This document shows positions 34,857-44,752 of a stretch of 64,000 nucleotides of DNA, piece by piece. The notes beneath the pieces are model-generated. The model made no database searches. It had not been told where the DNA came from and saw only the letters and a program-made list of their open reading frames with translations. Source of the stretch: Chitinophagaceae bacterium (GTDB lineage Bacteria; Bacteroidota; Bacteroidia; Chitinophagales; Chitinophagaceae); assembly GCA_014879565.1 (NCBI GenBank), contig JACSRW010000030.1:62001-126000 (forward strand), written 5' to 3'. A program made the position numbers and the translations under genes. Position 1 is the first letter of the stretch; each line of letters starts with the position of its first letter.

Positions 34857-36761
34857 ATGGAAAAATACCGCTCCTTTTACCGTCAGAGTATCGAAGACAA
34901 AGAAAATTTCTGGGCCGCACAGGCCCGGCGTATTCATTGGTTCAGGGAACCTTCTGTGATACTGTCACAGAATGAAAAGGGATTTTACCGTTGGTTTGCT
35001 GATGGCGAGCTCAATCTTTGCTGGTTATGCCTGGATGAACAGGTAAACCATGGCCGGGGAGAACAGACAGCCCTGCTCTACGATTCTCCGGTCTCCCATA
35101 CAAAACAAAGCTTCACTTATTTTGCATTGCTGGACAAGGTCAGCCGTTTTGCCGGAGGGCTTTTACAACTTGGCATCCGCAAAGGTGATACGGTTGTGAT
35201 CTATATGCCGATGATCCCGGAGGCCGTGATTGCCATGCTGGCCTGTGCCCGTATCGGCGCGATTCACTCGGTGGTATTTGGCGGATTTGCCCCGCATGAG
35301 CTGGCTATGCGGATTGACGATGCCCATCCGAAAGCCATTATTTCGGCGAGTTACGGTATCGAATTTGACAAAATCATTCCGTATAAACCACTTGTTGACC
35401 GCGCCATAGAAGAAGCGCTGCATAAACCACCACTCCATATTTTTTATGAACGTACACCCGGGTATGATCAGCTGGACGGCAAAGGGGAAATCGATTATAA
35501 CAGTCTGTTAGAAGCTGACCCGGCTCCATGTGTACCGGTACTATCCACAGATCCGCTCTATATCCTGTATACCTCCGGCACAACCGGTAAACCCAAGGGG
35601 ATTATCCGGGACCATGGCGGGTATGCCACAGCGCTTAAGTTCAGTATGGATTATATCTATAATGCGGCTCCGGATGAAGTATTCTGGGCAGCCAGCGATG
35701 TGGGCTGGGTGGTAGGCCACAGCTATATCGTGTATGGTCCCCTGCTGCAGGGATGTACAACGATCTTATATGAAGGAAAACCTGTCCGCACACCCGATGC
35801 CGGCGCTTTCTGGCGGATGATCAGTGAGTATAAAGTGAATGTGATGTTTACAGCCCCAACGGCCATCCGGGCGATAAAAAAGGAAGATCACGAAGGAGAA
35901 AAACTGAAACAGTATGATCTGCAATCCCTCAAATATCTTTTCCTGGCCGGTGAGCGCTGTGATCCGCCCACTTATCACTGGATCAAGGACCTGTTGCAGA
36001 TACCGGTGATTGACCACTGGTGGCAGACTGAAACAGGCTGGCCCATGGTGGGAATTATGATGGGCCTGGAAGTTTTGCCTCCCCGGGCCGGTTCAGCCGG
36101 TTTACCGGTTTGCGGATATGAGCTGCATATACTGTCTGATGAAGGCGATGAACTGGAAAAAGGCAAAGAAGGGTATATCGCGGTTAAATTGCCCCTGCCT
36201 CCCGGCTGCCTGCCTACTTTATGGAACAATGATGACCGGTTTATAGCGGGTTACCTGCAGCATTTTCCCGGTTATTACCAGACCGGGGATGGTGGTTACC
36301 TGGACCAGGATGGATATTGTTATATCATGGGCAGGGTGGATGATGTGATCAATGTCAGCGGTCACCGGCTGAGTACCGGGGAAATGGAAGAACTGGTAGC
36401 TTCACACCCGGCTATTGCCGAGTGTGCCGTGATGGGTATTGCCGATGAATTAAGGGGACAGCGGCCGGTAGCCCTGGTTGTCCTGAAAGACGGACACCGG
36501 GAAGAGGAAGACCTGATTGAAGAGGAACTGGTAGCGCTGATCCGTGAAAAAATCGGGGCTGTGGCTTATTTCCGCAATGCCGCGGTGGTGAAAAGACTGC
36601 CCAAAACGAGAAGCGGAAAAATCCTCCGCAAAACCATCCGGCAGATGGCCGACGGGGAGACATTTACCATACCGTCTACCATTGACGATCCGCATATACT
36701 GGAAGAAATACGGGAAGTACTGGAAGAAAGAAAAATGGGACTTGCCTGGAATAAAATCTGA
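34857..36761 (+). CDS. prpE: Propionyl/acyl-CoA synthetase (PrpE-like, AMP-forming)
   Basis: 634 residues of the acetyl-CoA synthetase family: YTSGTTGKPKG (ATP loop), WWQTETGWPMVG, the GRVDDVINVSGHRLSTGE hinge and catalytic lysine PKTRSGKILRK. Compared with acs at 25538 it lacks the extended N terminus. It carries IRDHGGY and the pocket residues GWPMVG in place of GGILIS, which fit PrpE-like enzymes for propionate or another short acid. It is distinct enough from acs that it is not a recent duplicate. It lies 77 bases after the response regulator and converges on nhaA. Confidence 0.88.
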   Translation: MEKYRSFYRQSIEDKENFWAAQARRIHWFREPSVILSQNEKGFYRWFADGELNLCWLCLDEQVNHGRGEQTALLYDSPVSHTKQSFTYFALLDKVSRFAGGLLQLGIRKGDTVVIYMPMIPEAVIAMLACARIGAIHSVVFGGFAPHELAMRIDDAHPKAIISASYGIEFDKIIPYKPLVDRAIEEALHKPPLHIFYERTPGYDQLDGKGEIDYNSLLEADPAPCVPVLSTDPLYILYTSGTTGKPKGIIRDHGGYATALKFSMDYIYNAAPDEVFWAASDVGWVVGHSYIVYGPLLQGCTTILYEGKPVRTPDAGAFWRMISEYKVNVMFTAPTAIRAIKKEDHEGEKLKQYDLQSLKYLFLAGERCDPPTYHWIKDLLQIPVIDHWWQTETGWPMVGIMMGLEVLPPRAGSAGLPVCGYELHILSDEGDELEKGKEGYIAVKLPLPPGCLPTLWNNDDRFIAGYLQHFPGYYQTGDGGYLDQDGYCYIMGRVDDVINVSGHRLSTGEMEELVASHPAIAECAVMGIADELRGQRPVALVVLKDGHREEEDLIEEELVALIREKIGAVAYFRNAAVVKRLPKTRSGKILRKTIRQMADGETFTIPSTIDDPHILEEIREVLEERKMGLAWNKI

Positions 36762-36768
36762 TTTTCGT

Positions 36769-37941
36769 CTATTCTTTACCGTTATCAATTCCCTTTATCG
36801 TCTGTTTCATCAGGAAGAGTCCTGCCAGGGCCGCGAACACAGAGGCCGTCAGAATGGCAATTTTGGAAGCCGTTATCATCCCCTCATCACCAAAAGCCAG
36901 CAGGGTGATAAATATGGACATTGTAAATCCGATCCCGGCCAGCATACCAGCTCCCCCCACCATTTTCCAGTTGACTGCCTGTGGCAGCCGACAGCAGCCT
37001 GCTTTGACCGATAACCAGGTAAAAAGCAGGATACCGGCAGGTTTGCCGAGCAGCAATCCGCCCAGGATACCCAGACTGTTCAGGGAGAGAAGTGTATTAT
37101 AAAAACCGGGTTCCAGCCGGATGCCGGTATTGGCCAGTGCAAAAAGCGGCAGAATACCAAAAGCTACCGGGTAGTGAAGTCCGTGCTGTAAGCGGAAGGA
37201 GGGAGAATGTTCATCTCCTTTACCAAAAGGTATGGCAAAAGCCAGCAATACGCCGCTGATGGTGGCGTGTACTCCCGAACGGTACATACAATACCACATC
37301 AGGGCGCCGGGTACCAGGAAAAAAACAAGCCGGTTCATCCCTTTTTTCCCGGCAATAAAGAGCGCTGCAAAAATCAGGAGTGCCGCCCCGAGGTACAAAA
37401 GAGAGACGGAACTGGTATAAAAAACCGCAATTACCAGGATAGCGCCCAGGTCGTCAATAATGGCCAGTGCGGTCAGAAATATTTTTAAACCGGCCGGTAC
37501 ATTTTTGCCGGCGAGGGATAAAATTCCCAGTGCAAAAGCAATATCCGTAGCCATCGGAATTCCGAAACCCGCCTGGCCTGCCGTACCCGCATTCAGCAGG
37601 AAGTGAATTCCCGCAGGCAATAACATGCCCCCCAGCGCGGCTGCCACGGGTAATAAGGCGTTCCGGAAATCCGCAAGTTCCCCGATATAGATTTCCCTTT
37701 CAATTTCCAGTCCCACCAGCAGGAAAAAAACGGCCATCAGCCCGTCATTGATCCAGTGTGAGAGGGAGAGCCCGCCCAAATAGGTTTGCCAGAAAGCCGC
37801 ATAGGCTTCTCCCCAGACCGAATTTGCAATCAGCAGGGAAAGCAGAGTTCCCCCGATCAGCACCAGGCCTCCGGCTTTCTCCGTGTTGAAGAATTCGGCA
37901 AACAGGTTTGTCAGCTTTATGTCAGGTAGCACTCTTTTCAT
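36769..37941 (-). CDS. nhaA: Na+/H+ antiporter NhaA
   Basis: 390 residues from the ATG giving the typical cytoplasmic start MKRVLPD; the longer frame adds a non-conserved leader. NhaA exchanges sodium for protons at alkaline pH. About twelve helices are visible. The ion-binding aspartate pair lies in LTALAIIDDLGAI, and the family block PMATDIAFALGIL precedes it. The gene is divergent from a small exported-protein gene. Confidence 0.95.
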   Translation of the reverse strand: MKRVLPDIKLTNLFAEFFNTEKAGGLVLIGGTLLSLLIANSVWGEAYAAFWQTYLGGLSLSHWINDGLMAVFFLLVGLEIEREIYIGELADFRNALLPVAAALGGMLLPAGIHFLLNAGTAGQAGFGIPMATDIAFALGILSLAGKNVPAGLKIFLTALAIIDDLGAILVIAVFYTSSVSLLYLGAALLIFAALFIAGKKGMNRLVFFLVPGALMWYCMYRSGVHATISGVLLAFAIPFGKGDEHSPSFRLQHGLHYPVAFGILPLFALANTGIRLEPGFYNTLLSLNSLGILGGLLLGKPAGILLFTWLSVKAGCCRLPQAVNWKMVGGAGMLAGIGFTMSIFITLLAFGDEGMITASKIAILTASVFAALAGLFLMKQTIKGIDNGKE

Positions 37942-38059
37942 AATCGGCTGATTATTAATAGAAAAATACAATATTAAGCAACTGGGTGCTGCCAAAAAAA
38001 TCAATCCGCTTTCTTAAACAAAAGAAGAACCTTATTGTTATATACCGGACTAAACCTGC

Positions 38060-38347
38060 ATGAAACGGATTGCCCTTATTTTATTGTTGATTTTTGCCTT
38101 TGTACAGGTGGTACCGGGTATACTTTCCTTTGGTGAAAAAGACCGGATCGGGGTCTTTTTTAATGTGGATGAGGAAAAGACCGCGGAAAAGATGGTGCAG
38201 GAAAAAGCAAAAGAGAAAAAAGAGTATACGTCTCTCCTCTTATTATCAGCCGCCTGTGGTAAAGAAATGGCACTGGCCCTTCACCAGGCTGAAAAAATAC
38301 TGCCCGCTCCCTGTCTGGAACAGCAGGCCCCCCCTCCCAACTCCTGA
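38060..38347 (+). CDS. Small exported hypothetical protein with PPPN tail
   Basis: 95 residues with a signal-like N terminus (residues 1-21), a lysine/glutamate-rich middle and the C-terminal tail QAPPPNS. The function is unknown. It shares the proline-rich PPPN ending and general size with the protein at 49726-50094, suggesting one loose family of small exported proteins placed next to transporters. It sits upstream of the export operon. Confidence 0.55.
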   Translation: MKRIALILLLIFAFVQVVPGILSFGEKDRIGVFFNVDEEKTAEKMVQEKAKEKKEYTSLLLLSAACGKEMALALHQAEKILPAPCLEQQAPPPNS

Positions 38348-38416
38348 ATGATAGACTATCCTGATCATTCCCGGTATGTTGTACATACCTTTATTTAGCT
38401 GTTTAAATTACATATA

Positions 38417-40093
38417 ATGAGTAAGAATGCCAGTCCGGTTTCCAGGATTCTGAACCTGGTAAAACTGGAGCGGAAAGAAATATCCGCCATATATTTTTAC
38501 GCGATCCTGAACGGATTGATTCAGTTATCCCTGCCGGTAGGTGTACAGGCCATCATCGGCTTTGTGCTGGGGGGCAGTTTTTCCACTTCCCTGGTAGTAC
38601 TGATTTCCCTGGTGGTACTGGGTGTACTCAGCACCGGTATGCTGCAGATTGGCCAGATGCAGCTGATTGAAAAAATCCAGCAAAAGATTTTTGTCCGTTA
38701 TTCCTTTGTATTCGCCGAAAGGATTCCGCGGCTTGACCTGAAAAAAACGGATGCTTTTTATTTGCCGGAACTGGTCAACCGGTTTTTCGAAATTCCCTCC
38801 CTGCAGAAAGGACTGGCCAAACTGCTGCTGGATATTCCCACCGCCAGTATCCAGATCCTGTTCGGACTGGTGCTGTTGTCATTTTATCATCCGGCCTTTA
38901 TCCTGTTTGGCCTCTTACTGGTTCTCATCCTGTGGCTGATTCTGTACTATACCGGCAGCCGGGGATTACAAACCAGCCTGGCAGAAAGCGCCTATAAATA
39001 CGGTGTGGCGGCCTGGCTGGAAGAACTGGCCCGGCTGATTAAATCCTTTAAATTTTCAAAAGGCTCCCGGATCAACCTGCAAAAAGCCGATGAAAAAGTG
39101 GCCGGCTACCTGGATGCCCGCAACAGTCATTTCCAGATTCTGCAGTTCCAGTTCCGGATGCTTGTTGCCTTTAAAGTGCTGATCACTGCCGCCATGCTGA
39201 TCATTGGCTCTTTACTGCTTGTTAACCAGCAGCTGAATATCGGCCAGTTTATCGCTGCCGAAATTGTGATCATCACCGTGATCGCCTCCGTGGAAAAACT
39301 GATCGGGAATCTTGACAGTGTATATGATGTACTGACTTCTGTTGAAAAAATCGGCAAACTGACAGATAAGCCTGTAGAGCAGAACGGCAGTTATATATTA
39401 CCTGAAACGGAAAAGGGTCTTTCGGTAGAAGCGAAAGACCTGGGATTCAGTTATGATGACCGTCAATATATTCTCCGGCATCTTGATTTCCGCATTGAAC
39501 CGGGGGAAAATGTCTGTATCACGGGAAAGGAAGGAAGCGGTAAGTCAACCCTGCTGAAACTGCTCTGCGGTGCCTACCAGGAATTTGACGGGGCACTGCT
39601 GCTTGATGGTATTCCTTCCGGTAATTACCAGTTATCCGCCCTGCGGGCCCAGACAGGCATCCTGCTTTCTCAACAGGAAATTTTTCATGGCACGCTGCTG
39701 GAAAACATCACCATGGGTAATACGGCTATTGATCAACGTCAGATTGTTCGCTTGTTTGAACAGGTTGGTCTTACTGATTTCCTGGCCTCTCAAAAAGACG
39801 GGTTTGACACCTGGCTGGATCCGACCGGGAAACGCCTGCCGGGCAATGTGATTAATAAAATTCTGCTGGTCAGGGCCCTGGTGGGTAAACCCAGGCTGCT
39901 CTTACTGGAAGACCCCTGGGCCAGTCTGGAAGAACCTTTCCGCAGCCGGATTCAGGATTTACTGCTGCGTGAATACCCGGAGACCACCATGATAGTAAGC
40001 ACCAATGATACCTCCTTTGCAGACCGCTGTGACCAGGTAATAAGTATACTGGCAGAGGGATGTGAGGTGAAAAAGAAGACAAGTGATAAGTGA
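38417..40093 (+). CDS. Type I-like ABC exporter with degenerate ATPase
   Basis: 558 residues: a six-helix transmembrane domain (to about 310) and one nucleotide-binding domain, with no N-terminal peptidase. Walker A is intact (GKEGSGKST, from residue 370). The signature LSGGQ is replaced by LPGNV (474-478). In the Walker B region the usual DE pair reads E498-D499, and the switch histidine is replaced (STND at about 528-531). The HlyD and TolC genes follow, giving a tripartite exporter layout. ATP hydrolysis is doubtful unless a partner supplies the missing residues. The last codons run into a 7-bp tandem repeat. Confidence 0.88.
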   Translation: MSKNASPVSRILNLVKLERKEISAIYFYAILNGLIQLSLPVGVQAIIGFVLGGSFSTSLVVLISLVVLGVLSTGMLQIGQMQLIEKIQQKIFVRYSFVFAERIPRLDLKKTDAFYLPELVNRFFEIPSLQKGLAKLLLDIPTASIQILFGLVLLSFYHPAFILFGLLLVLILWLILYYTGSRGLQTSLAESAYKYGVAAWLEELARLIKSFKFSKGSRINLQKADEKVAGYLDARNSHFQILQFQFRMLVAFKVLITAAMLIIGSLLLVNQQLNIGQFIAAEIVIITVIASVEKLIGNLDSVYDVLTSVEKIGKLTDKPVEQNGSYILPETEKGLSVEAKDLGFSYDDRQYILRHLDFRIEPGENVCITGKEGSGKSTLLKLLCGAYQEFDGALLLDGIPSGNYQLSALRAQTGILLSQQEIFHGTLLENITMGNTAIDQRQIVRLFEQVGLTDFLASQKDGFDTWLDPTGKRLPGNVINKILLVRALVGKPRLLLLEDPWASLEEPFRSRIQDLLLREYPETTMIVSTNDTSFADRCDQVISILAEGCEVKKKTSDK

Positions 40094-40113
40094 TAAGTTA
40101 TAAGTATTAAGTT
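40081..40113. repeat. AAGTGAT heptamer tandem repeat
   Basis: About 4.7 copies of a 7-bp unit: AAGTGAT, AAGTGAT, AAGTTAT, AAGTATT, AAGTT. It overlaps the last codons and stop of the ABC gene and fills the gap to the HlyD gene, supplying extra in-frame stops. Confidence 0.8.
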
Positions 40114-40125
40114 AAAAAAAGAAAT

Positions 40126-41451
40126 ATGGATACTATCCATTACAATAATAACTGGACGTCGAATACACATGTATACAGGTACAACCGGAACAGCCGGATC
40201 CGCTACTGGTTTTACGGACTGATCGCGGTACTGATCATTGTCCTGTTTCTGCCATGGACCCAAAATATCCGGGCGAAGGGCCAGGTAACCACGCTGCGGC
40301 AGGAACAGCGACCCCAGCAGGTAAACAGCATTATCCCGGGTAAAGTCATCAGGTGGCATGTGAAGGAAGGAGATTTTGTGCAGGCCGGTGATACCCTGCT
40401 GCAACTCGCGGAGATCAAAGATGATTACCTGGATCCGTCCCTGCTGAGCCGCACAAAAGAACAGTTATCAGCCAAAGCCCTGACCATAGATTATTACAAG
40501 AATAAAGTGGACGCGGGCAGTACACAGATCCGGGCACTCGGGGAAGGACTTACCCTTAAGATGGAACAGTTGCGCAACAAATTACAGCAGCTGGAACTTA
40601 AACTGCAAAGTGACAGTATGGAAGCAAGGGCGGCGGCCAATGAATATTCCATTGCAGCCCTTCAGCTTTCCAGGCAAAAAGCCATGTACGACAGCGGGCT
40701 GGTTTCCCTCACGCAACTTGAGCAACGCAACCTGGCCTGGCAAAACAGCCTGGCAAAAAAAATCAGCGCCGAAAATAAACTGGGGGCCACCCGGCAGGAA
40801 CTGGGCATCACCCGGCTTGAGATGAATGCCACAGAACAGGAATATTCGGAAAAAATTGCGAAAGCCCGGGGAGAACAGTTTCAGTCACTTTCCCAGATTG
40901 CCAGCGGGCAGGGTGATATTGCCAAACTGGAAAACCAATACAGCAACTATTCTATCCGGAATGGCATGTATGTGATCACTGCCCCGCAAAGCGGACAGGT
41001 GACCAAGGCGCGAAAGGCCGGTATCGGGGAGATTGTAAAAGACGGGGAAATGATTGTGGAAATTGTACCCGACCGGATTCAGTATGCGGTGGAGTTATTT
41101 ATACGCCCGGTTGACCTGCCCCTGGTTTCAACCGGCCAGAAAGTCCGGTTCCTGTTTGATGGCTTCCCGGCAATTGTTTTCAGCGGATGGCCCAATACTT
41201 CCTACGGAACTTTTGGAGGGGTGGTAACGGCCGTGGAAACATCTGTAAGCTCCAACGGACTCTTCCGTATACTCGTCACCGAAGACCCTGCCGATAAACC
41301 CTGGCCCCCCGAACTGAGAATGGGGACCGGCGCGCAGGGTATGGCTTTGCTTAAAGATGTGCCGGTCTGGTATGAGTTATGGCGGAACATCAACGGATTT
41401 CCTCCGGATTATTATCATGCAGAAAATAAACAGGAAAAAAGCAGCAAATGA
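40126..41451 (+). CDS. HlyD-family membrane fusion protein
   Basis: 441 residues with one membrane helix (about 24-45), a first lipoyl half-domain around VIRWHVKEGDFVQAGDTLLQL, and a long coiled-coil hairpin (about 105-275). A second lipoyl half (APQSGQVTKARKAGIGEIVKDGEMIVEIVP) and a beta-barrel end follow. It links the inner-membrane ABC protein to a TolC-type duct. The stop overlaps the start of the TolC gene by four bases. Confidence 0.92.
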   Translation: MDTIHYNNNWTSNTHVYRYNRNSRIRYWFYGLIAVLIIVLFLPWTQNIRAKGQVTTLRQEQRPQQVNSIIPGKVIRWHVKEGDFVQAGDTLLQLAEIKDDYLDPSLLSRTKEQLSAKALTIDYYKNKVDAGSTQIRALGEGLTLKMEQLRNKLQQLELKLQSDSMEARAAANEYSIAALQLSRQKAMYDSGLVSLTQLEQRNLAWQNSLAKKISAENKLGATRQELGITRLEMNATEQEYSEKIAKARGEQFQSLSQIASGQGDIAKLENQYSNYSIRNGMYVITAPQSGQVTKARKAGIGEIVKDGEMIVEIVPDRIQYAVELFIRPVDLPLVSTGQKVRFLFDGFPAIVFSGWPNTSYGTFGGVVTAVETSVSSNGLFRILVTEDPADKPWPPELRMGTGAQGMALLKDVPVWYELWRNINGFPPDYYHAENKQEKSSK

Positions 41452-42875
41452 AAAAAAATATAACCGGCCGCTTGTTGCTTATTGTGTGTTGTATGCTGTT
41501 TGCAGCAACGAAGCTACAGGGCCAGACGGAAATGAATGACAAAACGCTCTCTCCGGAATCATTCTCGGAAATTGTTCGCGCCTATCATCCTGTTGCCAAA
41601 ATGGCTGGTATTACCGTGGAAAAAGCAAAAGCCGGTGTAACCATCGCCCGGGGGCTTTTTGATCCTGTTTTTTACAGTTCCAATGCGCAAAAAACTTTTG
41701 ACGGCACAGAATATTACAACTATAACCGTCCGGAACTGACCATACCGACCTGGTATGGCATTACCCTCAGCACCGGTCTGGAATATTTATCCGGCACCCG
41801 GACAGATCCGCAGGAGACGGCCGGCAAAAGCAGTTATGCGGGTATCTCGGTACCTCTCGCGAAAAACCTGCTGATGGATAAACGCCGGGCCACGCTTCTA
41901 ACTGCAAAGATCAGCCGGGATGCCAGTCAGGCTGAAAGAAGAGCCCTGCTCAATGATCTGATGTATGAAGCACTCACCGCCTATTGGTTATGGGTGCAGT
42001 ATTATGAGAACTTCCGGCTGCTGACAGAAGCCGTTACTGTGAATACAAAAAGACTTGAACTGGTACGTACTGCCGTGAGGCAGGGTGACCGTCCTGCAAT
42101 AGACAGTACGGAAGCTATGACCCAGTTACAGCAGTTTCTTTTGCAACAATCGGAAGCAGCGGTGGCTTTTCAGAATCAGGGGCTTGAACTCTCCACCTAT
42201 TTGTGGAATGAAAAAGGAGATCCCGTACTGTTACCAGACGGCGTACTACCCGCTGTATCCATCCAGCGGACAGATCTCCTGAATTATCCTGTGGCAGACA
42301 GCAGCCGTTTGCTCGACAGTGCCTTGTCTGTTCACCCGGAGTTACAGCAATACCGGTTTAAGCTGAAAAGCCTCGCTGTTGAGAAAAAACTCAAATTCCA
42401 GGAACTGCTCCCCACTGTAAACTTCCGGTATAACCAGCTGGGAAAAGACTATACCATGCTGAAGACCGTCACCGGTCCTTTGTTTGAAAATAATTTTCAG
42501 TATGGTCTTACCCTTGGATTGCCGCTTCGTTTCTCCCAGGGACGCGGGGAGTACAAACAGGCCAGGCTCAAGATAATGGAAACCTCCCTTCAGCAGGACA
42601 TGAAACAAGTTTCCATCCTGAATAAGATGCGGGCTGTATACAATGATATCAGGGCCTTGCAGGAACAGGACAGGGTGCAGAGCGGGGCGGTGCGGAATTT
42701 CGAAGCGCTTCAACGAGGTGAAGAAACCCGGTTTATGGCCGGAGAAAGTTCGCTTTTCCTGGTGAATGCCCGGGAAAATAAAACCCTGGAAGCCCGGCAG
42801 AAACTGGCCGCGATCAAAACAAAATACATGCAAAAACAGGCCGCTCTCTTCTGGAGTGCCGGGCTGCTGCAATAA
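41448..42875 (+). CDS. TolC-family outer-membrane efflux protein
   Basis: 475 residues with a signal peptide ending LQGQ (about residue 26). Two related halves of long coiled-coil helices with short barrel strands are visible, as in TolC. RRALLNDLMYEALTAYWLWVQYYENF and the later KQVSILNKMRAVYNDIRALQEQDRVQ helix are typical. It completes the tripartite export operon and is convergent with dabB, five bases away. Confidence 0.9.
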   Translation: MKKNITGRLLLIVCCMLFAATKLQGQTEMNDKTLSPESFSEIVRAYHPVAKMAGITVEKAKAGVTIARGLFDPVFYSSNAQKTFDGTEYYNYNRPELTIPTWYGITLSTGLEYLSGTRTDPQETAGKSSYAGISVPLAKNLLMDKRRATLLTAKISRDASQAERRALLNDLMYEALTAYWLWVQYYENFRLLTEAVTVNTKRLELVRTAVRQGDRPAIDSTEAMTQLQQFLLQQSEAAVAFQNQGLELSTYLWNEKGDPVLLPDGVLPAVSIQRTDLLNYPVADSSRLLDSALSVHPELQQYRFKLKSLAVEKKLKFQELLPTVNFRYNQLGKDYTMLKTVTGPLFENNFQYGLTLGLPLRFSQGRGEYKQARLKIMETSLQQDMKQVSILNKMRAVYNDIRALQEQDRVQSGAVRNFEALQRGEETRFMAGESSLFLVNARENKTLEARQKLAAIKTKYMQKQAALFWSAGLLQ

Positions 42876-42880
42876 GCCTC

Positions 42881-44731
42881 TCAGGAGTTGCGGAATGCAA
42901 CCGGGTGATACAATTTTTTGTGCGGACCAAAATAAATCCGGAGCAGGATCCGCAGCGAAGCCAGTTCCAGAAACAGGAAACAAAGGGCGGTCAGTGCCAT
43001 CAGACTGTACTGCTGACTGCCGATATAGGTAAACAATACATCAATGCCGATAAAAGCCGCTGTAACCGGGAAGCCCAGTAACCCGATTGCCGCGAAAAGG
43101 AAGAGAAGTCCTGAATTCTCCGTTTCATACACATAGCCGTGAAAAAGGGACAGGGAAATATCCTTGTCCCTTTTCGCAGTTTTTTTCAGCAGAAAAAGTC
43201 CCAGCAGAAAAGCCGGCAGTATACCGCTGGCATACAGGATCATTTCAGCCGGGAGGATATGACGGGCATTATATTGCACCGCAGACAGGATAAAGACATG
43301 GGCGATAATTAACGCGAACCATGCTCTCGTGGCGGGTCCGCGATAGCTGAAGGCAAAGAGAATCAGTATAAGTGCAAGTGCCATCGCTGTATGCGCAAGT
43401 ATTTCCGGGGTCAGACCCGGAACGCGGAAAACCACCAGAGATCCTGCCAGCCATACGAGTGACAGCAGGGCGGTTATTCCAAAAATTAATCCGGAACGCA
43501 TAAAACCAAACTGTCTTCCCGCCCATTTAAAGGGAGACCACAGGCACAGATACATGATGCGGTCCAGGTTCCATTCTTTTACCCCCAGCATATAGAGGGT
43601 TGTTTTAAATTTTCCGGGCTCCCGGTTGCCGGGAGCCGTATAATGAAAAATCTGGTGATGTACGAGATAATTCAGCACAGAGGGGGAAACCAGGAGCTGA
43701 TAGGTGCGGAGAAAAGCATTACCGGCAAAATGGAGTAATACCAGCCAGTGGAAGCCGAGCGCGATCTCAATAAACATCAGCCCGATCTGCGCGGAAGAAG
43801 CGTACGCGATCTGTGTTTTAACTGTTGGCTGAACCCTGGCCATTACAGTGGAAGTTATAGCCGTCAAAGCGCCTGTAACAACAATGGTAATTTTCGCCCA
43901 TTCCATCTGTTCCCAGAAGGGGTAGGTACGCAGCAGCAGGAATACACCAATATGCACGCTGAGCGATCCGTAAAAAATGGCGGAAGAAGAAGTAGGACCT
44001 TCCAGGGCCCGGGGCAGCCAGGTAGAGAACGGAAACTGCGCGGATTTTACAGCAGCCGGTACAATCAGGAAAAGCACTATGACAAAGGCCATGACCGGCG
44101 CAGTAAGCGCTGCTTCCCGGGCAAGCCCCAGTTCGGGAAAACTGATATTCCGCTGCATGAGGTGATGCAGCATCCACATCACGATCATCAGTGATATATC
44201 GCTTATGCGGTAATAGGAAACAGCTTTAAAGGCATTTTTTACCGGCAGGTAACGGTCTCTGTAAAAAGCGATGAGCAGGAAGGAACAGAGACCCTTCATT
44301 TCCCACCCGATAAACAGGGTTTCAAAATTGCCGGACAGGATAATAAAGTTATAAGCTGTTGAAAACAGCAAAATGGTGTTAAAGAACCGTTTGTACCCGG
44401 CATCCCGGTGCATATAATATTTGCTGAATGTGGCCACAAGGAAAAACAGTATCGCACCGGTGATACTGAATACCACGGTGATTTCATCATAATAGAAATG
44501 AAGGGCGAAAACAAAATGTTCTGTCTGGTACAGGGTAAGCAACGGATCATCCACAGGCTGCATCCCACTGATCAGCCACCATACAGCAAAACCAAAAGCC
44601 ATCAGGAGGTTGAGGCTCTTGGCCAGTCTGACAGCCAGGCCGATTTCACGTTCATGTTTATTATCCCACAGCATGGAGGCCAAAAAGGCCAGCAGGGGAA
44701 CCAGGATAAAAAGAATAAGCAGTTGGGCCAT
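42881..44731 (-). CDS. dabB: DabB: NuoL/MrpA-like proton-conducting subunit of an inorganic carbon pump
   Basis: 616 residues with about fifteen helices. The complex I antiporter-like domain is clear: GWEMKGLCSFLLIAFYRDR, AAVKSAQFPFSTWLPRALEGPTSSSAIFYG with its conserved lysine and proline, and ARVQPTVKTQIAYASSAQIG. It lies 21 bases after dabA, and no other nuo or mrp genes are nearby. This marks it as DabB, which with DabA couples cation flux to capture of CO2 as bicarbonate. Confidence 0.9.
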   Translation of the reverse strand: MAQLLILFILVPLLAFLASMLWDNKHEREIGLAVRLAKSLNLLMAFGFAVWWLISGMQPVDDPLLTLYQTEHFVFALHFYYDEITVVFSITGAILFFLVATFSKYYMHRDAGYKRFFNTILLFSTAYNFIILSGNFETLFIGWEMKGLCSFLLIAFYRDRYLPVKNAFKAVSYYRISDISLMIVMWMLHHLMQRNISFPELGLAREAALTAPVMAFVIVLFLIVPAAVKSAQFPFSTWLPRALEGPTSSSAIFYGSLSVHIGVFLLLRTYPFWEQMEWAKITIVVTGALTAITSTVMARVQPTVKTQIAYASSAQIGLMFIEIALGFHWLVLLHFAGNAFLRTYQLLVSPSVLNYLVHHQIFHYTAPGNREPGKFKTTLYMLGVKEWNLDRIMYLCLWSPFKWAGRQFGFMRSGLIFGITALLSLVWLAGSLVVFRVPGLTPEILAHTAMALALILILFAFSYRGPATRAWFALIIAHVFILSAVQYNARHILPAEMILYASGILPAFLLGLFLLKKTAKRDKDISLSLFHGYVYETENSGLLFLFAAIGLLGFPVTAAFIGIDVLFTYIGSQQYSLMALTALCFLFLELASLRILLRIYFGPHKKLYHPVAFRNS

Positions 44732-44752
44732 GGGTGTTTTTTTTCGCGGGGA

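Noticed and set aside
42881-44731. NuoL of respiratory complex I, or MrpA of a Na+/H+ antiporter complex
   Set aside because: No other nuo or mrp genes are adjacent, and the gene directly follows dabA. DabB explains both sequence and context.
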